This document shows, one piece after another, positions 49,979-62,094 of a stretch of 64,000 nucleotides of DNA. The DNA lies in contig OZ059899.1 of the NCBI GenBank assembly GCA_964057225.1, positions 12,090,001-12,154,000 of the forward strand, read 5' to 3'. The notes beneath the pieces were generated by a model. That model saw only the letters and a program-made list of their open reading frames with translations, did not search any database and was not told the origin of the DNA. The translations under genes were made by a program, and so were the position numbers. Numbering within the stretch: position 1 is the first letter of the stretch; every line of letters begins with the position of its first letter. The DNA comes from Auanema rhodensis (lineage: Eukaryota > Nematoda > Chromadorea > Rhabditida > Rhabditidae).

Positions 49979-52900
49979 ATGGGAAGAAGATCAAGGGGTG
50001 CTGCAGCAACCGTTGTAGCACCAGTAACAAGAGCAACTAGGTCTCGTACTCGATTACAAGCAGCTTCTTCAGTAAATCCTTCACCTGAACCTCCTGTTGA
50101 AAATGGTTTGTTTATTTTTATGCGGGGTGTATTTGTTTTTAATTTGTAGGAAATGAAGTGAAAAGTGTAGAAACCGTTCAAGATTCAAATAGTAAAGAGG
50201 AAGAACCTGAAATTATTATTTGTGAAGATGTAACAAGTTCTTCCTTAAACGAAGGTTTTTATAATCCATAATAATTTTATTTACAATTTTAAATTCTAGC
50301 ATCGTCATCATGCGATTCTGTTGAAATAATTGCATCTAAAGTAACAGAAAGTAATTCAGTTCTAACTGATGAGGTTTTTATTATACAAATTTAAGTTTGA
50401 AATTTAAAAAATTTTTAGTCTATTTCTGAACAACCTACAACATCTTCGAGTAGCAAATCAGAAGAAGTTGAAGTTATTACGATTTCTGAATCTGTAGATG
50501 ATGTAATTTGTTATGCTTGATCATTAAAAAACTATCAACTTCCAGGATGAGCCTCTAACTGAAAATCGTCATGAATCTGAAATATTAGTTGAAGAAGCAA
50601 AATCATATACAGACGAAAATGAAAAACAAGAGGTAATAATATAAATTCTATTTAAGATTATATCTCGTTTTAGGCTGTTAGTGAAAGTGGTAGTTTGGGA
50701 GTTATCGATCCAGGAGCTACATCGTGTCCGCATAATGTGAGCGTAGTTTCAAAGCATTTTAAACCTCTTGAATTTAGGATGTCCCGAATGAAACGAATAG
50801 CGATGAAAACGTTGTTTCAGAGGTATTTTTTTGTTTTTTAAAGTTGTAATGTTCAATATACCTTGTTTTAGTTAAATATTGATCCACCGGTTGATATGGG
50901 AAGTGCTTCTACTGCCAAATCTGATGATGTGGTTATTTATTACTGTTGTTTTTGTTTTTAATTCTTGCTTTCAGGTTGAAAATGTTGTGAATTCTCAAAT
51001 TACTGATACTGAAGATATTCCAGTAATTGAAGATAATTTACAGGAGACTACTGAAACAAAAGATAAAGTAGATTCGGAGGATGTATGTTTTTCTTTTGAA
51101 CATCAAGTATAATTTGTTTTCAGATGGACATGGAAATGTCCGATCAGTCTAGGGAACCTTCTCCACAACCACCGACTGTTGTTGAAGCTAAGAATGATGT
51201 TCCTGCTGTTAGTACGCCTATTGTGAACGTAATACCTGCACAAGCGGAAGTTCCTCCTCCACCACCTGAGGAGACAGTGTATTCTCAAGCTGATGACTAT
51301 TATTTTCCACTTCCCCCCAAAATGCCACCAAATATGGACAAGAATCAGTTTTACACTTCTCTACATGCTGGTGATTTTGGGATGGAATACATGCAGCAAC
51401 TCACCAACTATATAAACGAATCTGCTCATAAATGGTACCAACTTCACCAATATTATTCATTTAATGGCTTACCGCTTCCTTGCCCTGAGCGATATAAGGC
51501 GTTCATGGAACATTTCGATATTCACCAAAGAGTTCAGTACTCAGCTGCTTTGAGACCTCAAGCTGAAGCGCAAAAGGCTTCTGAAGAAAGAGTTAAGTTG
51601 TTATTTTTCATAGTTACTTATTTTAAATATTTTAGTCACGGAATAGGATTCAAGGAGTTCTAAAATCTTTTGCTCGTGATAAGAAGAAAAGAGAATCAGC
51701 TGCACAGGAAACCGAAACTCCAGCCACGTCTACAAAAGAGGATGAATGTAATATAGCCCCAATATGCAACACAGATGCTGCTTCGCTTTCTACTACCTAT
51801 ACCATCACCTCCAATGAGAGCATTGAAGTTCAAAGGCCCACTGCCACCACTACCACCGCCACTACTGAAATGGAGTCTGAGACTTCTCCAAAAAAAGTAA
51901 ATGAAGTTGTTCCTGCGGAATCAAGTGAAAACGTTGTCATCGTTGAAAAAGAAAAGCCAGAACCGTTGAAAAAGTTGCCTGCTATTGAAATTGAAAACGA
52001 TACTAGCAGTGATCCTATTCCAGCTGATCTTGTGGTTATCGACACTTGCGAAGATGCTTCTAATGTTCATCAGTACTCGCAACTTTTGAAATCACCACAA
52101 AAAACTGAACCTATTCTGGAGAAAAGCGCTGTTCTACTCTCACCTCGCGGTAAATCGAAGACGAAAGAAATTAGCAGATCGCGCTCTCCCAAACGAAGGA
52201 GAAGCGTATCCCGGTCTAGGACACGCTCTCGTTCCCGTTCAAGATCTAAAAGTAGAACTCGAAGCAGGAGTCGGAGTAGGACACGTTCCAGATCCCGTAC
52301 TCGCTCAAGAAGCCGATCTCGTAGCTATACTCGATCGCGAAGTAGGAGCTACACACGAAGTTCTCGTAGCCGTAGCCGTTCTCGGACCCGCAGCAGAAGT
52401 CGCAGGCGAGGCCGATCACGCACTCGGAGCAGAAGTCGAACACGCAGCAGAAGTCGTACCAGAAGCAGATCCCCTAAAAGATATAGAAGCCGTAGTCCTC
52501 GAGGATATCGAAATCGAAGTCCACGACGGTGGTTCCGAGGTGGACATCGCTCCGCATATCGTCAATATGGAAGCCGTGGAGGAGGTTATCGTCGCAACAG
52601 CAGAAGTCCGTGGAGAGATCGAAGGAATCATTTTAGAAATAGTAATTATCACGATCGTTATAATAGGAGACGAAACTATAGTCCGTCGCCAACGGGCCGC
52701 GAAGACAAGGTTTGAGTTTCGCATGTATTTGTTATATTGCATATGATTTAGCCCCGACATGAGCATAACGAAGTTCATGAAAAAGCCAATTCTTGCGAAT
52801 CAATGAAACCTGTTCCAGGTATGTATTTAATCATCTTGAATAGTTCCTTATTACCTTGTTCAGCAGCTGTTGTTATTGAAGAAGAAAAAGTTGAAGCTCC

Positions 52901-55900
52901 AGCTCTGGTTGCCCCACCTTTCCCACGTTTCGAAGAAATTGAAACTCTTATTTATATGGATGAGAAAATATCAAAAAATGGCAAAAAACGTCAATTGGAA
53001 ACTGATTTAGAGTTAGTTTATATTTAGTTATTTTGTATATAAATGATATCAATTAGTTGTGATTGTCGAGCCAACAATTTGGATTGCTCGGACAGTCGAT
53101 GTATCAATCGTGAAATGATGTTTGAATGTTCCTCTAAATGTGGCCCTCAATGTAAAAATCGTCGTTTTACTCAGGTTGAGTATTAAATTTTTTATACATA
53201 ATTTCATAAAACATTTTTAGAGACAATATGCTAACGTTTCTTCATTCTATACTGGACCTCAAAAGGGATGGGGTGTACGAGCCGGAGAAGTTATCAAGAA
53301 GTAAGAAACTAACTCTTGTTTTTAAAATTTATACTTGTTTCATAGGGGAACTTTTATTATTGAGTACATAGGAGAAGTTGTAACAAATGAAGAGTTTGCT
53401 TTGAGGCAGAAACGGTATGTTCTCTCTCACATTTCTTTTTGAAGTTATTTTGCTTTAGTTATGCCAAAGATCCCAACCATACTCATCATTATATCTTTGA
53501 GTTAGGCCAAAAATTGATTGATGCTACCGTCAAGGGAAATTGCTCTCGCTTTATCAATCATTCCTGTGAGCCTAATGCTATATGCTTGAAGGTATACTAT
53601 CTGTTGTTTTTATTTTTTTTTCTTCAATTCATTTATTTTTTCAGTGGGCTGTGCCGAAAACACCTAGAGATGTTAGTAGGATAGGTTTCTTTGCTAAACG
53701 GGATATCCAAATAGGAGAAGAAGTTACTTTTGACTATCAGTTTTGTAATTATGGGTGCGGTTACCATGTTTGTGTTACGATGTTAAGTGGTATTTTGCAG
53801 ACGTACTGCTCAAACATGTCATTGTGGAGCTCCATCTTGTAAGGGACTCATTGGTCAAAAACCTGATCTTGGTGATGATGAAACAGAGGATGATGAGGAA
53901 GAAGATAGTGAAGAATATGACGAGGCTGAAGAAGAACGGGAGGTAGTGAATTTATGATTGGCAGCGAAAATTTGAAATGTTTTTCAGCGTGAACAGCAAC
54001 GAATTGAAAAGGAAGAGCAGTTGGAAGCCAGAGCCATATATCATCTTAATGCCATTCACAGCGAAGGTTATTACGGTCGTAAGCAGTTGACTAAAAAATC
54101 TTCTAAGTTTATGAAATATCTGGTAACTTGAAATTAATGTAGCACTCGAGATACATTTGTTTTTAGGCTAATGTTATCACAACTGAGAATAGGATTCGTA
54201 TGCAAAGTTTAATTGAAAGAACTGTGAGTTAAAGGCTACTTCTCTATGAAATTGAAAACATTTAGGACTCTGATTTCTATCAAGCAATTAAACGAAATAA
54301 CTTGTTTAACATTCTTCTTCAATGGGTAACCTCTTCTGGATGGGAACGTCATGATCTTGATTTAAAAATTGGTATTCTGAAGATGATTGAAGAAAAGGAC
54401 AAGGAAAACTTCCTAGACAAAGCTGTTGTATGTAATTAATAATAATTTTGTTTCTAATTTGTCTGTTGTAGGGATGGAATCAGGAAAATTATCAACTTCT
54501 TTGCGATCTTGCCAATGGTACAATACCTGACGACATTGCTTGTGTAGATAGTTTGGAGTATATTGTTGAAAAAGTTTGCGATGATGAAGATAATGAAAAT
54601 GACAATGATGGAAATAATGGAGTACGTTGTTAACCTTCATGACTTAGTTCATTCAATGCTTTAAGCCGTCACGGGAACAGGCATTTACCGAAATTTCCGA
54701 AATTGCTTCGAGATTGTCATCGGATACTAATATAAAGAAAGGAGTGGAAACAACTGGATTGAAGGAGTTTAAAATTCCCAAAAAGGTTTCTCTTCTTTCT
54801 CATAATCTTGTCTTATTTGTTCTATTAGGTTCGGGAACGAGCATCTGCTGGCAAAGATGGCAAAGAGGAGCCTGAGAAGATAGATAGATCTAGAGAAAAG
54901 CCTGATCATCGAAACCACTTTAGGCCCAGTTATCAGCCTAATTATTCGTCTTCTTATTCTCATAGACGAGATTTCGATAGAGGAATGAAACGAAAGTTTG
55001 GTAAGTAATGGATTGTTTTCTTTTTATTAGTTATTTTATCAGATGACAAATATCGAAAGGATGAGGAGCGACCTTATAATAGAGAAAGCTTTGGCAATAA
55101 GATGGAAATTAAAAGACCACGACGATCACGCTTTGACCAATCTCCAGTATGTTCCTTCAATTATCTGTTTTAGTATTTCTTTCTTTTTTAGGTTAGATCT
55201 CCTCTGACTATCTCCATTAGTAATGCCGATTTCTCCATGCAAAATGACTCTCCTGCTACTTCAATGTCAATAGATTCAACATTATCCCCTAATAAGGCTA
55301 TGGTAATTAATTTTGGTATTAGATTATTAATTTGATCTTATTTAGAAGAATTCTATATCTGCCCCACATTCATCAACTGCTCCAGGGTCTATGGAATCAT
55401 ATCAGCACAGCATGGGTACATGCTTCAAATTTGCATCTTGACATTAATTAGTATTCTTGCAGCAATGTGGCAAACCTACATGAGTATGGGGTATCCGATG
55501 CCTTATCCTACCATGACAATGACACCGGGTTCTCAAATGCCTTCTTTCCCATCCGTTGACTCGGAAAAGAAAATTGAATATTATATGTCAATGAATGTAG
55601 AACAGCTGAAGTAATCATTGGGCTTTTTCTTGATTCTAATTCTTTTGTTCCAGGCAATGCCAAACATGCTACGAAACTGAGTTAAAATATCTTGATGTGG
55701 CAATAAAAAAGAAGGAAACGGAGGCTGCTTTAGCTAAAGCTCAGCGAGAGGCCGCCGCTGCTGCTGTAAGCTTTTAAGTAGTTTAGATTTTTCACAAGAT
55801 TTCTTTAAGGCTGCTGCCGCAGCACTGGTTATGGGCCCTTCTGGTTCTGACACTACTCAGACGCAGAGATCTAATTCCCCTCCTCCCCCACCTGAAAAGA

Positions 55901-56712
55901 AAAAATCAAATTATGCTAAAGCTCTCGATGCCGATGGGACTGTTTACTATTTTCATAAGGTTTACTGTTCTCCACGTAACTCGTACTGACTTCGACGGTT
56001 TTTTTAGGAAACACGAGCAACTTGTTGGGATTTACCTGAAGGTGAAACTTGCGATGAAGATGATGCTATTCCTTACAGTGAATTCCAACAACCAGATTCT
56101 TCAATGGATGTCGAAGAGGTAACTTCAAATAAACTACGACTATAAATAGTTCCTTGGCAGGAACCTAAACGTCAAATGGATATAGCTGCTCGTGCATTAG
56201 AAATATTTTCATCTCCTGCCATTCCAATTGAAAATAAAAATGAATCTACAACACAAAATACGGGTAATGTAGACTTTCTAAGTACGATGCCAGAAGATGA
56301 GAAACAAAAGCGAATCAGGGTATTATCTTAACTATTCTAATGAATCTCATTTGGTTGCTTTAGATATTCAAACTTACGGTTGAGAAGGAAGTTAAACCTA
56401 TTATAGATTCCTTCTTAAAAGGAATTCCTTCTGCTGATGCAAATAAACGCATGTGGCTCATTAAACAAGTAGCTGATGTTGTTGTTTTTCCAATTTAAAC
56501 ATTAAATTTTAGGTTGCCAAAGAAATGTTCAAACGGGAAAGTAGTAAACCAGAATTTGATTTACGGTTTAATGATATAATCCGGAAAAAGGTAAGTTCCA
56601 TTGTTCTACTAGCTTATTAAAACCATTTTGTTCTCAGGTTCAAAACTATACTAAAGCTTTCATGCAACGAAAATGTGCTGATGGTGGGAAGGATCTTTGG
56701 AAAGGGTTTTAA
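49979..56712 (+). CDS. SETD2: SETD2/Set2-type H3K36 methyltransferase with an RS domain
   Basis: Trimethylates histone H3 Lys36 behind elongating RNA polymerase II. Thirty-six phase-consistent exons from 49979-50105 to 56638-56712 give 1,725 residues; introns are mostly 40-55 bases. The first 580 residues are low complexity and acidic with little conservation (YFPLPPKMPPNM, NYINESAHKWYQ in the middle). Residues about 588-740 form an Arg/Ser dipeptide domain (52180-52640). AWS begins at about 836 (CDCRANNLDC). SET spans about 875-1005 (GPQKGWGVRAGE, FIIEYIGEVV, NCSRFINHSCEPNA, GEEVTFDYQF) and post-SET follows (CHCGAPSCKG). A WW domain lies at about 1535-1565 (GTVYYFHKETRATCW). The C-terminal SRI domain (about 1640-1725) should bind the phosphorylated Pol II tail. 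Catalytic residues are intact. Confidence 0.93.
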
Positions 56713-57226
56713 AAAAATCTACCTAGTCATTGCTGTGGAATCTCATTAATTTTCACTTGGTACATTGATTTCTCAAATTGTTTGTTTGTTTACTAACCAT
56801 TATATTGTTATTTTTTTATATTAATATCTTGTCATATTATCTACATCGGTGAACTCCCCGTGTATGTATAGGTATGTTTTACATTTAAGGTGATCAGTTG
56901 CCATCTTCTCGCGTTATGTATTTTGTTGTTATCCTCATACAGTCATTCAGAATAACAATACCCATTTCATAATAGGCTAAGATTAGGAAGTAAACTCTCA
57001 TACTTGCTGATCTCGATTTTAGAAGTTATCATACAGCCTATTGTTGAAGCTTGGTATTCGATTGTTGTCTCTTCTCCTCTTTTATTAACCTACTGTGCTC
57101 TGCATAGAATAATACATCTTTAATGTTTATAAATTGTTACATAATGAATTGGACCTTTGCTTCGGTTTGTGTTCCCTCGTTTTACTTCAACGAATCTGCT
57201 GCTGCTTTCTGAAATTCTTATTTTAG
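56713..57226. other. Spacer between SETD2 and MUS81 with acceptor
   Basis: T-rich 3' UTR-like sequence. A ttcttattttag tract ends at 57226, immediately before the MUS81 ATG, consistent with trans-splicing and possibly with a two-gene operon. The 514-base gap is longer than the EF-Tu/COG5 gap. No gene seen. Confidence 0.45.
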
Positions 57227-58976
57227 ATGGCTCAAAAGCGTGTTAAAGTTAAAATCGAACATAAGCAGAAATTGTTTTACGAAAAATTTTTATCGGCTTG
57301 GAGGGATGAATCTGAAGATAGAAACCAAAAATGCACTTTGTATAAAGCTTTGCATAATCTGAAACAATACCCACTTGAGGTTAATGGAGTTGCTGATTTG
57401 AAAAGATTACATGGTTTGAATATTTGTTTAGCACTTCCACGGTTGTCGTTTTAAGGCATTGGGGAAGTTATAGCAGTAAAATGTGCAAATGCTTGGGATA
57501 ATATATGTGCTGATAATGATAATGAAATTTTAACCCTGAAAGAGGTTAAAGCCCTAACTTTAGGTTTGGTATTTTATTAAAATTTGTAAAAAATACTAAA
57601 ATTTATCTGTGAATTCAGATGACTACAAAGGTCTTATTAATCAAAAAGGAACGAAACGCAAGATAGCCACATCACCAACTGTTTCAAAGAAAAATCGTGT
57701 TGACAATAATGAATTCATTGAAGTTGAAGTTAGATATATGGAATAAGGTTAATCTTATAATTTTTGTGTCAGCCTGTAAGAACAACTATACCTTCTAAAA
57801 CTACAAATGTCCCAAATACGATCAGAGCTACTTCCACTGAGTTTGTAGATTCTGATTGCGAAAACGATGTAGTTCCAATTCCTCAGGTACTATCTGAATT
57901 AATTCATTTTTTTTATTTAACTCTAGTCCTCCTCTTCATCTGAGTCAACATCTGGATCTTCTCAGGTTCATTATTTAAGTTGTAAACCTTTACAACAGCC
58001 CGAGGTAACAATAAAGTCTTCCAGCCTAAAATCATATTCTAATTAGATTATATTAATCTGTGATAATCGTGAGCATCATGGTAATAAGAGAGGAAAAACA
58101 GTAGTGGAACAACTCAGCAAAGCTGATATAAGAGTTTGTTTTTTCTGACCACAAAGGCTTAGATATTATGTTTCAGTTCGAATTGCGAACATTATCTGTA
58201 GGTGATTATCTTTGGGTAGCAAGATTGATTGATGGCTCAGAACTTGTGCTTGATTGGGTAATTGAACGAAAAACTTGGGATGATTTAAAGTCTAGTATTC
58301 GAAAAGTCAGTTCCATGTTCTTATATAATGTTCTTTTATGGGTAAAAGCCATTTTAAGGGACGATATGAAGAACAGAAGCAAAGAATTTGTAAGGCTCCA
58401 ATTAAAAATCGTGTTTATTTGATAGAAGGACGTGGAAAGGGAGATGTACCTTGCGAGCAAGTTAGATTTTTCTTATGTCATTTACTCTTGCGTTTTCCCA
58501 GGCTATAATTACAACAATGACTAGAGATGGATTTATGGTTCAACGTTGTGACTCTGGAAGGGAAACAGCAGCCTTTCTAACTATTATCACTAAGAAATTA
58601 ATTGATAGAGCATCTAAGGAAGAAGTTAAACTCTTATAATATTTCTTTTAAAATACTGAAATTACAGTTGGTTGGGATTCAATTTAATGATTTACAAGAT
58701 TTATCAAAGAAAACTAAGATTCAAACGGTTCAGGATGTTTGGACTCGTCAATTAACGGTATGATTGATATAGGAACGGTAGTGTAATATCGTATTTTAGG
58801 TCTGCCCTGGAATGTCTTCTACGAAAGCTCAGCTAATTGCTTCAGTTTTTCCATCTCTTCCTAGTTTGAACCAACATTTTACTAAATATGGCTATACGGG
58901 TGCAAGTAAGTTACATCAAGTTTTACCAGGAATTCCCAAATCACTTGCAAATCAATTAAGTAAATTTTTCTTATAA
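57227..58976 (+). CDS. MUS81: Crossover junction endonuclease MUS81
   Basis: Structure-specific nuclease that with EME1 cleaves branched DNA in repair and recombination. Eleven exons: 57227-57413, 57456-57563, 57619-57728, 57773-57886, 57927-58004, 58047-58133, 58177-58305, 58359-58460, 58502-58624, 58668-58757, 58800-58976; 434 residues. The N-terminus carries a helix-hairpin-helix (LKRLHGIGEVIA). An acidic Ser-rich linker (SSSSSESTSGSSQ) leads to the XPF-type nuclease: ILICDNREHHGN, LRTLSVGDYLWVAR, then the metal-binding signature ERKTWDDL, all key residues present. The C-terminal helix-hairpin-helix reads VCPGMSSTKAQLIASVFPSL. It is shorter than human MUS81 (551). The ATG immediately follows ttttag. 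It converges on GMPPA with a 241-base gap. Confidence 0.92.
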
Positions 58977-59217
58977 TACTTTCATATATATTTAAGTTTT
59001 GTTTGATCTCAATTAAAACCCTAATGTAATTTTATAAAAAAATTATTTTATTATTATAAGACAAGACACCGCAAATTATCACAGTTTTGTTTGAGTTTTA
59101 CTGGTAATAAATAAATTCATATCAACACTGTACATGAGAATAAATTAATTAATCTTTGTATATAAATATTGATTATTAATGAATTCTCAATCCTTTGGCC
59201 CTTGGGTAATTCACAAA

Positions 59218-61053
59218 TTAAAGAATTATTTGATTTTTGTAGCTACACATTAGTTCTTTATATGGCAAAACAACACAGTTGAGAATGATAGTCTCAGCAG
59301 CTATACTAACATCATTCGCAACAACAGTAAGTGATGGAGTTAATCTACCATCAGATAAAAACAGAGGCTTGTTCTCTAACTGAAATCGTCATACTTTAGC
59401 ATGAAATTTGAAAATGATTCACCTTAGCGAATGGTACATTAGGATTAGGGGTTAAAGGTATGCCTTCTACTCGAGCCCATTGCCCAACTTCTGATCTCCA
59501 ACCAATAACAGAATGTAGAACACAGGCGTGCTCTCGTATAACAGCATCATTTAGAATTATAGATTCCTGAAAAACAATTATAAACTTTTCCCTTCTTCAA
59601 ATATGTCATGTCATACCTTGATACGGACTCCTTTTCCAATTTTTGCATTTGGTCCGATACTAACATTTGGCCCTATAGTAGCTGATGGATCAATCTTTAA
59701 ATATTGCATTCAATTTTTTTTTAAATTCATTAACTACCTGTGCACTAGGATCTATAAATACATCACCTATTATTTCAGCTCTGTCCTTACACAGTCGATC
59801 AGTATAACGTTTTTTAAACAAACGAAGATAATGACGATTTGCATACAAAACAGCACTATAAATCAGAATCTAACAATTACTGATAAGCATACGCTTACGC
59901 CGCAGTTTTAGTTTGACTCCACCAATTACTAGTATGTAAAGCAAAAAGATTCCCAGCTGCAGCCATCTCGGGAAAGAGATCAGTTTCTAACCACATACTA
60001 CCGCAAGGCGCCTCTGATCCTACCAAATTCTAAAATATCCACCACTGATATATTTAGTTGGACTTATTATGATCACCATTATAACTTCTGATTTTATCAA
60101 ATAAATTCCACATGATATATTAGTGGAAACAAAAGAATCTGGTTTATCAACATAATGTAAAACTTGGCCCTCGCTATTAACCACAACCTAAAGTTGTCAA
60201 GATTAACTTCATATATATCAAACTGTTCTAACTGAGCCGAAATTAACGCTTTGTTCTCTTGTTGCTTCTGTTGTTAGTAGAAGAGCACTTGAATCAGGTA
60301 ACTTTTGCAATTTATCACACATTTCTTTAACAGGTAAATCCCCACAAACATCAGCATTGATGACAAAAACTGCTTCTGGATTACCAGACAAAAGAATATC
60401 TCGATAGTGAAGTAAACCGCCACCAGTACCTTAAGGGTTTTAATGCTTCTATGACTTTGATGTACATGAACAAACCTAAAGGTTGAGATTCTTGTAGATA
60501 CTTTATCGAAACTCTGTATACTTGCTGACATCTTTTAATAAAATCAGTAAATTCACTAGAGTTATAAAAACCAATAAGAAGTATTTCAGACAGACCAGGT
60601 AACTATAAACACATAAAGGAATTTCAATTTTTTCTGATTCTCTGGATACCTGGGACAGCTGATCAATGTGATGTTCAACAAGGGGTACACCAGCAATAGG
60701 AAACAGAGGCTTCGGAAGTTGAAGAGAAAGCGGACGGAACCGAGTACCTAGAACACTAGTTTTGAAATTTCTGCAAAAATTTGCTACAATGAAGGTAGTA
60801 TTTGAATCTTATCTCCCAGAAACTAGGCCAAGACTGTCACCGTTACAAACCTATCATCAAAATCTAAGTGGGAAGTTCTGAACTGCTATAGCCATAACAA
60901 TAATAGGAAGGATTAAAAAGAAAGCATAAAGGGACAATAGAGCTCCAGCTGCCAATATCATCGTGAGGGAAGGATTCAAACTCAGAAGTTAAATCGAAGA
61001 CGGAACGCACCTTTCTGCGGTCCTCCAACTAATACTGCCGCTTTGAAGGCCAT
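59218..61053 (-). CDS. GMPPA: Mannose-1-phosphate guanylyltransferase alpha subunit
   Basis: GMPPA is the regulatory, catalytically weak partner of GMPPB in GDP-mannose synthesis for glycosylation. Ten exons with exact phases: 61053-61011, 60747-60650, 60602-60476, 60429-60233, 60187-60077, 60029-59899, 59855-59738, 59694-59617, 59566-59423, 59379-59218; 402 residues. Visible motifs are the nucleotide-binding loop [68 protein letters not shown], left-handed beta-helix hexapeptides ([16 protein letters not shown]) and the family-typical end [17 protein letters not shown]. Intron 1 (61010-60748) contains a 34-codon hydrophobic frame. The start codon overlaps, on the opposite strand, the ATG of a possible plus-strand gene. 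Confidence 0.92.
60857..60961 (-). CDS. Hydrophobic 34-codon frame inside GMPPA intron 1
   Basis: An ATG-to-TGA frame reading [20 protein letters not shown] then [13 protein letters not shown], a textbook single membrane span. It lies wholly within the first GMPPA intron on the same strand. It could be a nested micropeptide, an alternative first exon or chance in T-rich sequence. No family recognised. Confidence 0.15.
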   Translation of the reverse strand: MILAAGALLSLYAFFLILPIIVMAIAVQNFPLRF

Positions 61054-61278
61054 GACGAAGACCAAATGGGGTCAGTGGATAACCGGAATAGTTGAAAAAT
61101 CGAATAGTTCAGCGGGACTGACCTCCTTGATGAACAAGATGAGATATGTTATATTAACATTTATATTTAATAGTACATTGGACTTATGATAAAGTCCAGA
61201 GTATTTAAGAGAACGCAAGCAAGGTATGAAAAAGCTCGAAGAGAAGAACAAGACCAAATAAGGAAAACTTTAAATTAA
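61052..61278 (+). CDS. Possible small gene, 59 residues, divergent from and overlapping GMPPA start
   Basis: Two exons (61052-61147 and 61195-61278) joined across a 47-base GT...AG intron give [20 protein letters not shown], then GLTSLMNKMRY and a charged helical tail SRVFKRTQARYEKARREEQD ending IRKTLN. The composition (basic, amphipathic, Trp-containing) is more protein-like than the Phe-rich frame on the opposite strand. Its ATG and the GMPPA ATG share the bases of CATG at 61051-61054. The size and basic character would fit a small mitochondrial or ribosomal component, but I recognise no family and it may not be real. Confidence 0.3.
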
Positions 61279-62094
61279 ATTTGTGGTAGAGCGGTAATGT
61301 CTTTAATTTTAGCGTGCAGAATAATTGGTGGTCAAGCCTAGTAACTAAAGGATACGCTTAACGATGCTTGTTATCAACTACACGGGAAATGCAAATACAC
61401 GTGGATTAGAATTTTTCTGCCACAAGCGTGCGCCATGGATAAATAATTGGTCCTACGACGATTTTCGACAATAACTGTGCTATGAATATTGCCTCTCAAT
61501 AAAATGGACTCGTTTTCTCTGGTGATTAAAAAAGGTTTCTGATTTTTATTTTTTTTTGTTGTTCTGTATGTGAAGAAGATGTGTAAGATCCTCCTGTTTC
61601 AAAATCAGGTAATGCAGTTTCTTTTTTCTTTGAAAATTGTTGTTTAAAATAAAAAGTCCGCAAAAAGAAGTAAAAAGTATGCGAGTACTTTATTTATAGT
61701 AAAGATCATTGTTTATTTAATGTCATCAATTAGATTATTCCACCTTTTCAATGAAGGTAAAACTTTATTAGTTTTATTAAAACATTTCAAAGTTCAACAA
61801 GAATATATACAAATTTTGGTACATTTGCAGTGGCAATCGAGGTATTTTTTCGGTAAAATATATACAGATAATATGAGGATTTGGGTATAATAAGCGCGAT
61901 AATTTTCTTGTGAGGTCATTCTAATAACACTGCTTAAAAGTTAAATAGTATAACAATGCTCAATACAATCATCAGATAAGATGTCACTGGGATCAGCAGA
62001 AATTAAAAACTATCTAAGCACTCTTTGAAGAATAACGATATTATTTTGCAGGTGTAATCACATTGGGTGGCTTGTGGAGCAATGTAGATATCTG
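61279..62094. other. Spacer between the small plus-strand gene and CTDSPL2
   Basis: AT-rich sequence of about 0.8 kb holding the CTDSPL2 3' UTR on the minus strand. I see no exon-like open frame. T-rich tracts near 61542-61560 and 61620-61640 are the only notable features. Confidence 0.4.

Noticed and set aside
52416-52778. 120-codon minus-strand ORF
   Set aside because: Antisense of the RS-domain exon of SETD2; Ser/Thr-rich composition is the mirror of the Arg/Ser codons.
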